A stretch of DNA of 64,000 nucleotides, taken from contig JAHBMJ010001472.1 of assembly GCA_018398765.1 (NCBI GenBank), positions 45,239 to 109,238 of the forward strand. The letters run 5' to 3'. Below are positions 9,909-23,135 of this stretch, piece after piece. Position 1 is the stretch's first letter; each line of letters opens with the position of its first letter. The translations under genes were made by a program, and so were the position numbers. Below the pieces are notes generated by a model, which made no database searches, was not told where the DNA came from, and saw only the letters and a list, made by a program, of their open reading frames with translations. Source of the stretch: Chromera velia (taxonomy: Eukaryota > Sar > Chromeraceae).

Positions 9909-11419
9909 TCAACTGCGTTTTCTTTGAGACAACAATATCGGATCTTGCAAATGTCCTGGCGCTCCACAACTCATGCCTTTCACGAACGCTTCCCCTGTCC
10001 ACGTCCCTGCTGGAATTCCAAAGTGAAGTGTCCTCAAGCTGCTTTGCGTAGCAGGCCTCTCCTTCAGCGCCTCTGAAAACCAACAGAGACCTTGCTTTCC
10101 AATTTCGTTCCACATGAAATGAATTTCCTCAAGAGACGGTACCCCATTTGAGTACACAGCCTCCGCAAGCCCAAGCATACCCTCGTCCCCAAATCCACAG
10201 TCGATCAGAACAAGATGACGCAACTTAGGAAGCCTCCCCTTTGCCATTGTGGAGCCAAGAAAGTCGCCCCCCTCTCCTGCGCGTGTGTGGGAGAGAACCA
10301 ACACTTCCAATGAGAGGAGCCCTCTCCTGTCCGCTGCCGCCATTAATGCCTTCATTCCTTCTCTCCCAAATGCATTCCTTTCTAAGTTCAAAGTCTGCAG
10401 ACACGCAAGGTGCCCTTTCCCGATGCCCTCTGCCAACACCGTCATGCCTCCATCACTCAACCCACAGGAAGAAAGAGAAAGGCCAAGAAGACGGGGAAAG
10501 TAAAGGAACGAAAAGGCACTGCAAATTTGAGTCACTGCTCTCGTGCTCTCAACTGCTTCGACACTCACAGGAGAGCAAACGGCAAACAATTTCAGACTGC
10601 TCAGACAACAGAGCTTTCCGGCAAGAAGCGCTTCTGCAAGGAGAGACACTCTCCTGCTGCTACCCTCCTTGTCATCGAGGGAGACATCCAACTCGAGGCT
10701 CATCAGAGGAAGAGGTCCAACAATTTTGGACACAGCCTCCAAGAGACACAAACCAACCTGTCCCTTTACGCCAAGAGAGGACAAAAATGGGAACTCGCCC
10801 TGGCAGATTTTTTCTGCATGAGAGCTGCTCAAACCGAACAGACTGATGGAGAGTTCTTCGAAGGGCGGGCGTTCTGGAGGTTCGAGAGAAAGGAAGTCAA
10901 AGAATGCAGATGTCTCCTCTTGAGACAAACGCGCGTCTCTCAGACAGAGAGACTTTAGAGAGGGTAGGTGCGATCTGCTTAGAAGCTTTGGAAGTGTTTC
11001 TTCTTCTAACCACGTGCTCTCCCAGTCTCCTTCAAAGCAAAGACTCTGAAGAGACCTCAAGTGCCCCCCCCGAACCACAGAGACGAACTGCCCGGCTAGA
11101 TTCAACCCTTTCAGAGAATGGCGGATTGATAGAGAGGTGAGAGAGGGGAGAGAGTCAGCAGAGAGCAGTCGACACAACGCAACCCCCCCTCTTTCAGTAA
11201 GGTGAACGTCAGAGATCTCCAGAGACTGAAGAAGAGTCAGTTTGACGGTCTCCAAAGTCTTGAAGAACTTCCCCCACTGATCTGCTTCTCCTCCAGTTTG
11301 CAATTCTGGTCCCCCTCCCACATTAACATTCTCTAACACCAGAGACCTGAGAGAGGAGCCCCTGCCAGACTCGAAGAGTTCGTTGAAAGACCTGATTCCG
11401 CCTCCATGCAAACTCATGT
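9909..11419 (-). CDS. Leucine-rich repeat protein (ribonuclease-inhibitor type)
   Basis: The coding exon starts just after an acceptor (TATTTGCAG|AC) and ATG 11417, and gives 502 residues. At least ten LRR units of the RI type are visible, for example RLLGLSLSSCGLSDGGMTVL, CLQTLNLERNAFGREGMKAL and SLEEIHFMWNEIGKQGL. These form curved protein-binding scaffolds; no catalytic domain, signal peptide or membrane segment is seen. An upstream exon ending at ACT|GTAAGT (about 11601) joins in phase but contains no in-frame ATG, so I treat it as 5' UTR. The intervening intron is CA/GT-rich. The binding partner is unknown. Confidence 0.8.
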
Positions 11420-11429
11420 CTGCAAATAT

Positions 11430-11543
11430 ACACACACAGACACATTCACACACACACATAGACACACACGCGCGCGCGCGCGCCAGACATTCCCTCCCTT
11501 TCCTTCTCTCTCTCTCACCCACACACACACACACACACACACC

Positions 11544-11579
<36 letters not shown>

Positions 11580-11600
11580 TCGGCCAGAAGCACGCACTTA
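11430..11600. repeat. CA-rich microsatellite in 5' intron of the LRR gene
   Basis: Arrays of CACACA with short CG and CCCA interruptions fill the interval between the inferred donor near 11601 and the acceptor at 11420. On the gene strand this is a GT-rich tract leading into TTTGCAG. Confidence 0.75.
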
Positions 11601-11829
11601 CAGTGGCGAAACGACACACAGAGACAGGCAGAAAGGATGAGAAAAAGATGAGGTCGAGCTGTCTGTCTGTACTCGAGTTTACCCGAGGGTTTGTAGAACC
11701 TTTCCGTCTGACCTTTCAGTTTGAAGGAAGTGATCAGAGGAGGCAAAGCAGAGGAGAGAAGTCGACAGGACTGGATGGGTGGAAGGCCTGCAACATGTAG
11801 TGAAGAAAGAAAGGAAGGGAAAATGGTCA

Positions 11830-12625
11830 CTCACTTAATTTCTCGCCCAGCCAGCCAGCCACCAACTCACCACCCCCACCCACTCTTCCACTCACTATCT
11901 CACTTCTCTTCTCCGATCCATTTGCATTCTTCTCTCGCATTCAAGAAGGCGCCAGACTTCTGACTGAAATCAGGCCGAGAGATCAAGACATTCGTTCTGC
12001 TTCCATGCAGTGATATCGATCCTTGAGAAGCCATGATGCTGACTCACATTGGAATGTCAGCCTGCTAACTTGTTGGACCTGACGCTGCCCCCCCCCTCCT
12101 CTTCCAGAAGTCTGACGTGAGGCCACAAACCGAGATGCCAAAACGCGAAGAAGCAAAGGGAACGTCCGACCTCCCATCGCAGAGGATCCTGTATTCAACT
12201 CGACGTCCGGGAAGGAATTTGACAGACACACACACGTGCAGGGAGGGAGGGAGGGTCTTTGCTTCAGAAAACCTTTGACGTGAAAAAAAAACTCCATGGA
12301 AAAGCGCAAAGGAGAATGGGCACAACAACAGGACGGAGGGATAAAGGCAAAGTAAGAATCTGCATGATGTCGCTGGACCGATGGAGACTTCACTGTGGGT
12401 CCTTGCAATGGAGAGACGACCTGTAGCTTCATGCATGTGTAAATCCAGAGTCCAACTTGATCAGCCGCATGTCTGGAGAGTGCATGTATCAACGAAGGGA
12501 ACATCGGCACTCGTACAGGAAGGAAGACGCATGCCCCCACGGGGGGCATCTTCACACAACGCAAACACACACCGCATCCCAAGATGCACATAGAAAGAGA
12601 GACACACATGCAAACATGCACTTAT

Positions 12626-12667
<42 letters not shown>

Positions 12668-12789
12668 CGCCTCTACCTACACACGACCACTTGGCCACAG
12701 ATATACGGCTCCTCCCCAGAGCGCCGGAAGGCCCCGATTCACACATGCGTGCACCCACGCACCTACCCAAAGTCATCTCTTCCAGCGTG
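11830..12789. other. Intergenic DNA with (CA)n, no gene
   Basis: Short frames occur on both strands but none has family features or good splice context. A clean (CA)n run lies at about 12625-12664. Several TGCATG words lie near 12430-12490. Confidence 0.5.
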
Positions 12790-14844
12790 TCAGGAAGAGC
12801 GTGGAACAGCAGCCGGATGCGCCCTGGACATTCTGCAGTGATAACACCAAACGAATTTAGGGCAATCAGCGGAAATTAAAGGTGGGAGGAAGAGGAAGAG
12901 GCGCATGCATAATCCAGACAAGAAGGAGAAGATACGAAGAAGAGGCAAAAGGATCGAGAGAAAAGGAATTGGCCTGCCTAGACCCAAGCGAAGGTTCAGC
13001 ATAACCAGATTTTCAGGGGTACCGAAAGAGGAAGTATCTACTCTATTGACCAATGTGACTTTTCTGCCAGAGTGACATGAGTGACACCAATCCCGATGGC
13101 ATCGCGGAGACATTCGACTCGAGTATGCGGCAGAGGCACTCATTAGTCTAGCGATCTGCTGCACCCACTAGTACAACCATCCGCCGCTATTCGACGGCAT
13201 GAGATCGGTGACGCACGCACGTCAGCAAGGCAGGGAGCTCAGATATCAAAAGTTGGCGTACAGGAGGAAGCAAAGGTGGAAAGGAGAGAGATATTCTTTG
13301 ACCGTCTCTGTGTGTCCACTCCCTTTCCTTCCTTCCCCTTTCCCCCTAGCTCCTCACTTGAAAGGTCCAACGCCCTCAGAGGACGATCAGAGCATCCCTC
13401 CAGCTTTCTCTGCACAAACGTCGGTCAGACTACAGGCTCACATGCAGACAACCAACGACACGATGCTGTACATTGTACCGTGGAGCCCGCCGATTGAAGG
13501 GGAATTAAGAACAAAGCAATCAGCAGACCAAAAGGACCTCAGTCGTGTCCTTCCCTCTCTTGACACCTCTCCTGTGCTTCCAGCTACTCTCAAGCTCTGC
13601 TCTGCTCTGCTCTGCTCCTTTTGAGTTGAACTTAAACACAAACAAAATCCCGTTTCTTCCGTGACCATGAACCAGAAGAACGTGCGTCCTCCTCGCTGTC
13701 GCAATTCCTCCTTTTTGCTTCGGAAAGTAGGTAGGGGGACACAATATTTTCACAACCAGAAAACCTGAAAAGAGGTCTCAAAACCCCGTCTACATACACC
13801 CCACTGAACCCACTTTTTTGAGGAAGAGAAGGACCAGCCAAGCCGCTCCGAGTGAGTCCCGACTTTGCAGAAGGTCCGGGATGATCTGCAGAATAGGTTG
13901 GCGAAACGTGGGGGGATACTTAACCACAGGAAAGAACAACCACAAACATACAAAGCTCGAAAAGGGGACAGAAGCGGCCACCCGCCGACATGAGCAGCCT
14001 CACAGGCAGACCGACAGAGAGGCAGATGTGCAAGAGGACGTGCGCGAAAAGACGGAGAGTTCAGGTGAAGGGCAGGAGACGATTGATATCTGAGGGGAAA
14101 AGAAGAGCGGCAGAAGGACTACCTGGCATTCCAGGGTGACGGAAAGAAAAGGACATGCACACGAGTCAGACTCCCCCCAGTGCATGTGCTGACATCTGCG
14201 TTAGCTCTGGTGTGGTTCAACAGGATGGTCAGAGCGAACTCTCCAGAGAGCTTCGCATTGGTGGAGGTTGTTCCTGCAACAACATTCGGACATGTAGTGG
14301 CTGTAGAATGCTGGAAGGAAAGGCGTCCGATAAGGGAAAGGAAGCTGTTGGAGAATGACTTACCGTCCTCGTCTGTCCTTCCGTGCATCTCACACGAAAA
14401 GGGGAAGATAGAAGTTGAAACTCGTCAATACAAAAGAATCGTAAAGCTTTTTTTGAGCTGACACCTTCTGTACACGCAAATGTGCCGCCGTTCAGAAGTC
14501 TCAGCAATATGGAAGGGCGGAAACTTCTGTCTGCTCGCGCATACCCTGCATGCTGCATCGAGCAGGCACGCAAAAAGGTGCACGCATGGCACTGTGTCCA
14601 GAAACGTTTGAGCCTCAAGTACCTCCACCAATTCAGCATCTCCCGACAGGTGCACCTCAAGACTCTCTTCTCTTCCACAGCCACTTGCACCACTGTCTAA
14701 AGCGCGACAGTTGGCTGTGTGTATGGTTTGACTAGGTTTGACTGACCTTTGTGTACACGAAGTGACGGGAAGCATGCACGGGGAAAGCTGGGAAAGTGTG
14801 CATGCATGCAGGGGGCCATGCAAGGGTAAATTCACGACGGGCAT
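12790..14844 (-). other. Weak exon candidates on the minus strand
   Basis: Pieces that look coding: 14700-14540, read as SGDAELVEVLEAQTFLDTVP and preceded by an acceptor-like CGCTTTAG; 14388-14364 (ATG, 25 nt) with donor GACG|GTAAGT; 14310-14201 after acceptor CTTCCAG, in phase and giving a Cys-rich end (YMSECCCRNNLHQCE) to a stop; and about 13935-13795, read as YPPTFRQPILQIIPDLLQSR. The small exons 14388-14201 join in phase to a 44-residue product. No domain is recognised and I could not connect the rest, so this is a region note and not a gene model. Confidence 0.2.
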
Positions 14845-14859
14845 TCACAGTGTTTCTCT

Positions 14860-15690
14860 TGTGAGACTCAGTTAGATTTTGCAGCAAAACCTAGAGCGAA
14901 ATTCACGTTGACTTATCAATTTTGTCCTACAACTTAAGATAGATAAAATGAAAGAACGGAAATTTTTATATGTATGAATGTTTGATGGTCTTTCAATGTC
15001 TTTCACCTAAACTTTTCTCAGATAAAAAAAAACACACACAACAATTTTAAGTAAGTGAGATTGTTAATCCCTTACTATCAGCACTTAACCGCGCTCTCCT
15101 GTTTTAAACAGTGTCTTTAGTCTAAGTTTCTTTTATAGTTTCAAACGTGAAATAAGTAATTCTCTCTATATTTTTCACTCAGAAATTCACTGGCACTTAT
15201 ACTTAGAGTTATACAACAAAAAACATATGTTGAGATAATCAGATATCATAATCCTGTTACTGGTTAAATTTATATAAATGTGTAGAGAAAAATTTTGTAA
15301 CAAATCCTGTGTTTGTTCAGTTCTTTCCATTAAAACTTAATTTTACCAAAAATTTTAATATTTTTTTCCGGAATTTCATAAACTTTAGAGCGTGAATATC
15401 TAACAATACGTCATGATGAATCTTAAAAAAAAAAAAACATAAAGAATCTAAAACATTCTAAGAGTAGAAACCAATCCAGATCATGCAGTCAATCCTTGGA
15501 GTACTCCTAGTACTTATGAATACTCAAGAGTAGAAAGGCACTGGCATACAATTTAAAGAATATAAAAGACCTGGAAGTTAGGAGTAAGACTGGAACATTA
15601 ATCTAGACATTAATGCTATGCTATGCTATTTTTGAAATGATTTTTTACACATTTATTTATATAGCTAGCTATTTTGATTTTTGTTCTGGC
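14860..15690. other. AT-rich island, no gene
   Basis: About 70% A+T over 800 bases with no open frame of note. The base composition changes abruptly at about 14870 and 15690. It resembles other islands that carry LINE ends in this window, but no coding relic is visible. Confidence 0.55.
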
Positions 15691-17208
15691 TGCACCCCAT
15701 CAGAGTCCTAGGCCTCATCGTAACATATCAGGGCCTGCTATGCCCGTCAAACGGACCCAAGTCGGTCGGCTTGTGTGCTTTCCATACTGCTTGCACAAAA
15801 GCGCCCGAAAGAGTAAGCACATTCCGATCATTGAGCGATTTACCAATTTAAGGCAAGCATGCACAAGCATGCATGCATGCAGACGAAGATGCAATACGCA
15901 TTTTGTGCAGTGCATACACTCAACCAAGCAGACACGCATGCAAAAAAAGCAACAAGCAGACGAAGCGCCCGACAGGCAGCAGCGTGTTGTTCTGACAGGC
16001 AGAGCATGCATGGATCGATTTATTCAAGCAGGAGGCACTGCATGTATGTGTTGACCGTTGTTTCCTCTCATCGGACACCCGTCCCTGCACCCTCCCTGAT
16101 GCTTTCCTTCAGTTCGTGTGCATGACCGTCAGCTCGTTCGTGTGTGGCCAAGAAGACGTCGGCGAAAACGCACGTCTTTCTTTTGGCTGGAATTAAGGTC
16201 CTCTTCTCTTCTCTTGGATGATCTGATCGGAGGCGCCGATTGACTCGACGGATAAATAAATATAAACACGCAGTGCAGTGCAGTGCAGAGGAGCGCGACC
16301 GCCCTCCCTCCCTCCCTCTCAGCAAACGAGCAAAAAATCCCTTTCAGAAAGAAAAAATGCTCCAGAGTGCCTGTCCACCGAACGATCAGTACAGGGAAGA
16401 AAGGAAGGAAAAAATCTCCCCTGCCCTGCCTGCGCCCCTGACCCATTCCTGCTTCTTGACTTTTTTCCGTTCCTGTTTGCATCTCCGCCCCCCCTTTGGG
16501 GCTCCCTCTCTCTCTTTCGTTCCTTTCTCCTCCCTTTGCCTCTAGTTCCCCTTTCCCTTCTCTTTTTTGCAATAGTGTCTGATCGGACTTAATATCTGTG
16601 TGGGCAAGAAAGGTCTCTGCATGCATGCCCTCCCTTCCTCTGATTCCCCTTCTCCCTCCCCTCCCCCCTTCTTTTCGTGCCTGCCTGCCTGCCTGCTGTC
16701 ACGCATCGTCATTGTGGAGTAAAGAATGATGCTTGGTTGATTGCACACATACGTGTACACACATACACACAAACAGACAAGACAGAGCACGGGAAATTAC
16801 CACGAAGAAAGAAGACCAAGCAGTTCCAAGAAAGAAGTAGCGTGCAGTGATCCATCCATCCAATCAGCAATTAAGCAACTAAGTGAGTTAGTCAGAAGGA
16901 CACGACGGAGCATGCACGAATGAACGAACGCACGATCGAGCACTTACTTACTTGGTCTATACAGAAGCAACCCGTGGGAGGTGAGCGTTTTCCGTTTATT
17001 TACCGGCCTGTCTAGCATCGGCCTGTCTTTTTCTCGTTCTTTTTTGCACGGCTGCTTGTGAACAAACTCACCACCTGAGTTTCAGACCCCTCCGTCTACT
17101 TCGTTTGTTGCAACGCCTTTTGGCCGAAATGACAGAGCGGGCTTGGCAACTCCCTTTTGGCTTCGACAAGAACGTCAAGGGATGCGAGAACAATTTCTTT
17201 TCCTCTTC

Positions 17209-17296
17209 TTTCCTTCTTTACGTCTTTTTGCCTCGTTCCTCTTCACGTTTCCTTTCCTTCTTTACGTCTTTTTGCCTCGTTCCTCTTCACGTTTAA
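17209..17296. repeat. 44-bp tandem duplication
   Basis: Two adjacent copies of a pyrimidine-rich 44-bp segment containing CTTTACGTCTTTTTGCCTCG. They are identical over nearly the full unit, so the duplication is recent or is an assembly artefact. Confidence 0.8.
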
Positions 17297-18545
17297 TTTC
17301 CAAAGGGGCAGAAAGACAATCGAGTCGACTGCTGTCTCTTTCCTCAATGCGGTGGTGCTCTCCTCTCTCTCCTATTTGACTCGATAAAACAGCCTGACGC
17401 GACAATACTGTGCGATAACTTTAAAGTTTGAATCACTGGATCGCCTCTCGGTGGTCCTCTTCTTCTGGTTCTTTCAGGGTGTCGGACAAGTGGAGAGAGA
17501 AAGAGACGGATGCAAGGGACACCCATACAGACTCACTCTACCTCTCCTTCCGGTCTTTTCCTCCTCTTCTTCTTCTTCTTCTTCTCTTTAACACTTCTTC
17601 CTGAATATTTCCTTGACATGTGAGATTGCGTGCGTCAGAGAGACTCTTTTCCAGTCTCCACTCTTCCTTCATTCCTTCCCCATCTCTTTCCCCACTTCCC
17701 ACCACCTTCACCTCAAATCACCCTTCTTTCTTCTCTTCCGTCAATCACAAACCCTTTGTGGACTCTCTTTCTGGAATTCATATCTTCTGTCTCCCTTCTT
17801 TTCGTTTCCTGGACATGCCTCTTTCTTTCTTGCGATGCATTTAGTGGTTGCCAAACTGACTGACTGACAAGACAGAAAAGAAATCTTCCGTTCAACAGCT
17901 ACTACGAAATAGAAAGCGGACCTCCTTTCTTGGCTGCCAGCAAAAGAAGCAGAGGGAAAGACAAGAAAAAAATGCAGTAACGGGACTGTATGCCTAGACT
18001 TTTTTGTCTCAACTTGCCTGTCCGTTTGTTTGTTCGTTCCTCCGTGTCCCTCTTGCGCCTTTAATTCCCTCTGCTCGCCCTTTCCACCCCCTCCCAACCC
18101 AACCCTCTGTAATTCTCCTTCTATTTCTCTTTCCCTATAGATCCTTCTCCATTCCTCCCCCCCTTGTCATGTTTTTCTGCCTCACGGGGGCCATTTCACC
18201 TCACCTCAGCACAGCAACACGACAAAACAAACCCTTTCCTGCAAGCTCCTGACGGACTCGTTCGGCTGCAGCAACAGAGAGAGAGAGTTGGGAAGAAGAG
18301 AAAAGGAAAGGAGGGAAGAGGCGCGCCCAAAAGAATCGGGGGAGGGCGCTAGCCACTCCGTATGAGAGGGAGAGACTCCACTACCTATTCCGTACAGCAT
18401 CCGATCACCTCCTCCCCCCTGTCTTCTTTTCGCTCGCCAAGAAAGAAAAAAAGAAAGGGAAGAATTAACCAACACTCACTCGGACACACCATCAACTCCC
18501 CGACGTGTCTGCCCTGCTTGCGTCAATCCTTCCTCTCTTTTCTTT

Positions 18546-18679
18546 TCTCTCTTGCATGCGCGCTTCTTCCCTTCTTTCTCTTTCCATGTCCCACCCTTCT
18601 AGGACATCAGAATCTCTCTTGCATGCGCGCTTCTTCCCTTCTTTCTCTTTCCATGTCCCACCCTTCTAGGACATCAGAA
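18546..18679. repeat. Exact 67-bp tandem duplication
   Basis: Copies at 18546-18612 and 18613-18679 are identical as far as I can read, each containing CTTGCATGCGCGCTTCTTCC and ending in AGGACATCAGAA. A partly complementary TGCATGCAAG follows at 18691. Recent slippage or an assembly duplicate are both possible. Confidence 0.85.
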
Positions 18680-21600
18680 GAAAAGTCCCATGCATGCAAG
18701 AGAGATGCGCCAGGGCCACTCTTCTCTGTTTTCGCCTGAAGCCAACGAGGGACTTTCTGTTGGATGAAAGGAAAAAATAAAAGAAAGGTTGCCAGCTGAC
18801 GAGAAGAAGGAATGCCGGGAACGAAAGCGAACACATGCAGGTTGGTTGCGGGGGAAGGAAAGAAGGAAGAAAGGAAGAAAGGAAGGAAAGTGAGGGAGAA
18901 AGAAAGAGGAGGACACCGGAGGGCAAAATGACAACCGTCGATTCATCCATTTCCGTCGTTCCTGCTTCCTTCTCCGCCTCTCTGGTTCCCTTTTGTGTGC
19001 GAGCCTGTCCGTCAGTCAGCCAGCCAGTCAGTAAGTCAGGCGTTTCTCACGAAAAAAAAACTCATTTGACCTCAACGTCATCCACGGATTGTACCAACGT
19101 CTTCCCCGTCCTTTCCCTTTTCTTCCTTGATTTTCCGTTCAGAGGTCCAACACCTTTCCTCTCAAATCCATTCCCTGAATGAGTGGGTGAGTGAATGGAG
19201 AATCAAGAGAAAAGATCATTGTGCATCATCTTTGTGACGTAGCCAAGGGAAATAGAGGAAAAGAATAAGAAGTTCGAGCAGTTGAATCCATCAGCCTAGC
19301 TCCCGCGAAACCACGACCACCGATCAACAAGTCAATCAGTCAATCGATCAACAGTCCAGGCAGGCAGTCAACCCACCGATTGACTGGTGTTGCTTTCCTT
19401 CCTTTCCCTTCTGACGATACTTCTTCTTTCGACTGTGTTCACCATTCCCCACCTCTTCCCTCTCTTTCGCTTTGCCTCTCCCTCTCCGTCTTTTTTTTTG
19501 ATCCTGAAAGAAACCCAGAAAGAACGAGGAATGCAGGAAGGAACAGAGAGATATGGTTGATCAGCACGCGCAACACCTCACACACGTCTTTTTCTCTTTT
19601 TGTCTTCCTGCTCCACCCTCCCTCCACAGCCGCTCAGGCAGGCCCCCTTGAAAACACAAAGATAGACATTTGCTTTTCTGGGCACAAGAAGCAAACCGTT
19701 CCAGCACAGTACTGCGAGCGCAGCACAATCAGCAATTCATGGAGAGAATAAGACAGGCAGGCAGGCAGGCATAAAAGAGAGGATGTCTGTGGAGGGGGGG
19801 AGTGTGACGCAAAGGAGAGGGAGAAAAGGGGAAAGCAAAAGTGGGACAGTGGCGTGGCAAACACGTGAATGGCATGAAATCACTGTCTTTCTTTCTCTGG
19901 CATGGCAACACAGACAACAGACAGACAGAGGATAAGGTGGGAGGGGGAGAGAGAAGACGCACTTCAAGCAGACTACAAAAGACAAGAAAGAGACTTGCTC
20001 TACCCACCCATACATCATACGAAGAAAGACGGCTTACAGAGACAACATGGTGTGACTGACTCCTTTCTCTACAAAAACAAACGAAATCCTTCCTCCCTCT
20101 GAACTTCTATGGTTGCTTCCGGCGGTGACCTGCTGAGCTAGCAGATCGGCAGATAAATAGGAAGGACGGAAGGACGCGAGAGATAGATGGAGAGGATGGA
20201 CAGAAAGAGGGAGTGGGAATCAAGAAGAATGAATGAATGAATGAATGAATGAATGGACGAAAGGGGACAGATGTAAACTCTCAAGACAAACAACAAATGA
20301 ACGAGAAGACTGTGAGAACAAAACAACAAACGAATAAGACTGACACGGGACTATCTGGTCGGCAAACGGCAACGAACACCTACCTCTTTCCATTCCTCCC
20401 TTTTTCCCCCCTTTCCACAAACACACACACACACACACAATAAGGGGGGGCAACACACACAGGGGAAGCGGACAAAAGAATGAATGAATGAATGAAGGAG
20501 CAATTGAAGATTCTGACTGGATGGATGGATTTGTGACGTGCAGACAAAGGAACAAAGGAGAGGCGCGGAGTGAACCGGAACGAACGAAGAAGCTATCTCC
20601 CCCCCATCTTGTTCCTTCCTTCCTCCCTGTCACTCTCCCTCCCTTCCTTCCTGTCTTCCCTCCTTTTGTCGCGAGCGGACGTGAGAGTGAAGAGGGACAA
20701 AAAGAGAGAAATAAATAGTAAAAAAAGACAGATCAGGCGAGCAGAGTGGAAGATGGCGGAGAAAGGAGAAGGACAAGTTAGAGGACTATCAGTCTTTTTC
20801 AGGTTTACTTACTGTGAGGAAGGAGGAAGCAAGAAGAAGCCGTGGGGGCGACAACGTCAGATCGACCAGCAGCCTGACCGATCTTTTCAACAGAGAGAGA
20901 GAGAGAAGACATCATCTTCGTTGCACGAAAGAAAGGAAGGGAGGAATGAAGGAGACAGGAAGGAAATTGATCCATCGATCGGACCTCTCAGCCATGGAAT
21001 CGGTCAGTCGAGGAATGGGAAGAGGAGAAAAGGGAGTGAGTGAGAAGATGATACAGACAGACAAACGGCGTGTTTTTGAGTTTGCATTGATGTGGTTGAA
21101 CACACAGACGAGAAAAAGAACACAAAGGATTGGGGTTTTCTTCAGGTTTGGTGACACAGAGGCGGACAGGCACGAAAAAAAAAAGAAAATACGAACAAAC
21201 GGTTTGACTTGGAAGTAGCAGACAAACAAACGAAAAGGCACGGCAGTCGGCCCCACCCGTCTATCCACACCTTACTCAAAGCAAAGAAAGGACACCCACT
21301 CATTTCCTCTTCCTACCAACAGAGTCAGACAACAAGTTTCTCTCTGCACCTTCAACACCTCAATGCATGCTTCTAGCTCTTCTTCCCCCCTAGAGAGAGG
21401 GAGAGGGGGAAGATGAAGTGGCTTTCATCCCCGACCGGCTCACTTTTGTAAGACTGGAAGGGCAAAAAAAGGATTCACAGACAGACAAACAGAGGGAGGG
21501 GAGGCTACACATCGACTGACAAAAGTTGTTGTTACGCAGTGACGGAAGGAAGGAAGAGGACACCGATCGACCGAGCAGCCCAACATATGAGGAGACGAAA

Positions 21601-23135
21601 CCTCCTCTGTGAGACTTTCGGCCATTCAGACAAACACACATTTGAATGGACAGACGGGCAGATACAAACGAATTGAAATTCGAAAACCGCCTTCCTTGAA
21701 TGCCTTCCCGAATCTCTTTCTCTGGCTCATGCAGACACCCACGGAGGAAGTGTGGGCATTGAGGGAAAGAAAGAAAGAAAGAGGCAATCATTCATTCTCT
21801 CCCTCCCCCACCCCCGCGAGTCTGCTTCGCCCCTTTTACGACGGTTTTCTTTTCTCTGCTTTTGGTTTTCCCTTCCCCTAGCTGCAGGGAGGACGGAGGA
21901 GCAGAGTTGCCCCTTTTAAACCCAAGGATGCATGGAACAAAGAAGAGGAGACAGGCAAGCAGGCAAAGAGGCTGACGCACGCACCACCTGACGAATGAAC
22001 AAAAGGAAAAAAAAAAACGATGGAGGTTCAAAAGGAGGGGGGCGGAGATTGGAGAAAAGAGCTGAACTCTTTTATTCATACAATGAGTCCTTTGTCTGTC
22101 TCTCCTTCGTTCCTCCCCCCTCCACTCCCCCGCACTCACTCGCTCCCTCGAGTTCTCTCTCTTCCCTGTTCTCCTTCTTTACTTGCAAGACGGAGAAGGA
22201 GAAGAAGAAAGACTGACGTCGCCATGGTAACAAACCAAAGCCACAAATGAGAGTGAGGAAGTTAGTGACAAGTGACAGACAAACAGTCCGACCATTCCAA
22301 TCCATTCTCTTCGACACAACGTACATACAAGAACAAACTGAAACGAACATGACGAGATGCATCACAAAATCCCCAAACGACCCTCCCGACCCGTCCCGTT
22401 CCCCGGCATCTCATTTATTTTGTTTCTGATTTCACGCACACGCACACCCACCCACACGCCCTAGCTGTTTTTGATTTCCAGAAGAACTCCAGTAGCTCGG
22501 TAAGGGAGGACAGCCAGCCACTCTGTCTGTCTCTTTTTTTTTTTCCACTCCCCAACTTCGCGCTGTTGGTGACATGACAAAAAAGGAAATTAACGCAGCA
22601 AGTCACCAAACCAACCAACGGAGAGGCGAGAAGAACCCCACACTCTCGGTTGCCCTTTTCTCCTCTCCTCTCCTCTTCTCTCGCGGATGTCTTCTGCTTG
22701 GCGGGGGGGGTGCACTACAGTCACAGGCCGGCAAGAATGCAAAAGAAGAACAGAGCAGACAGAGAGAGAGACAAAGGACAAGGAAAGAGAAGAGCGAAAG
22801 AACAGGGGACGAACGACAAAAGTAGAATGGGGGAGAAGAAGCAGAAAGAAAAAGCCATAGATAGATCAGAAGGGAAACCAAAGCTCGGGTCGTGAGGGAG
22901 TAAAAGAGTAGAGCGATGCGTGTGCATGGGCGCCTTCCAACCCAAGAGGTGCGGTGCGCCTCCAAACGGAACTTCTCTGACACACACACGCGCGTCCTCG
23001 CCTCCCTCCTTCCCTCCCCCCTCCTCCAATAGAGCAACATGAATCCTCATCCCCCTCCCTGTTCCCCCATTGACGCACGCAGGCAGCCAGTCCTTCAGTT
23101 GAGTGACTCACGTGTTCGAAAAAACAGTCCCTCAC

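Larger units (their letters stand above)
15700..23130. other. 7.4-kb low-complexity region without a recognisable gene
   Basis: Alternating C/T-rich and A/G-rich blocks with tetranucleotide words (TTCC, GAAA, GACA, GAAT), mostly without long frames or conserved protein patterns. It lies beyond the stop of the CCCH gene at 23136 and could hold its 3' UTR, a long non-coding transcript or small unrecognised exons. Exact local tandem duplications occur at 17209-17296 and 18546-18679, and (GAAT)n at 20227-20256. I see no supported gene here. Confidence 0.5.
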
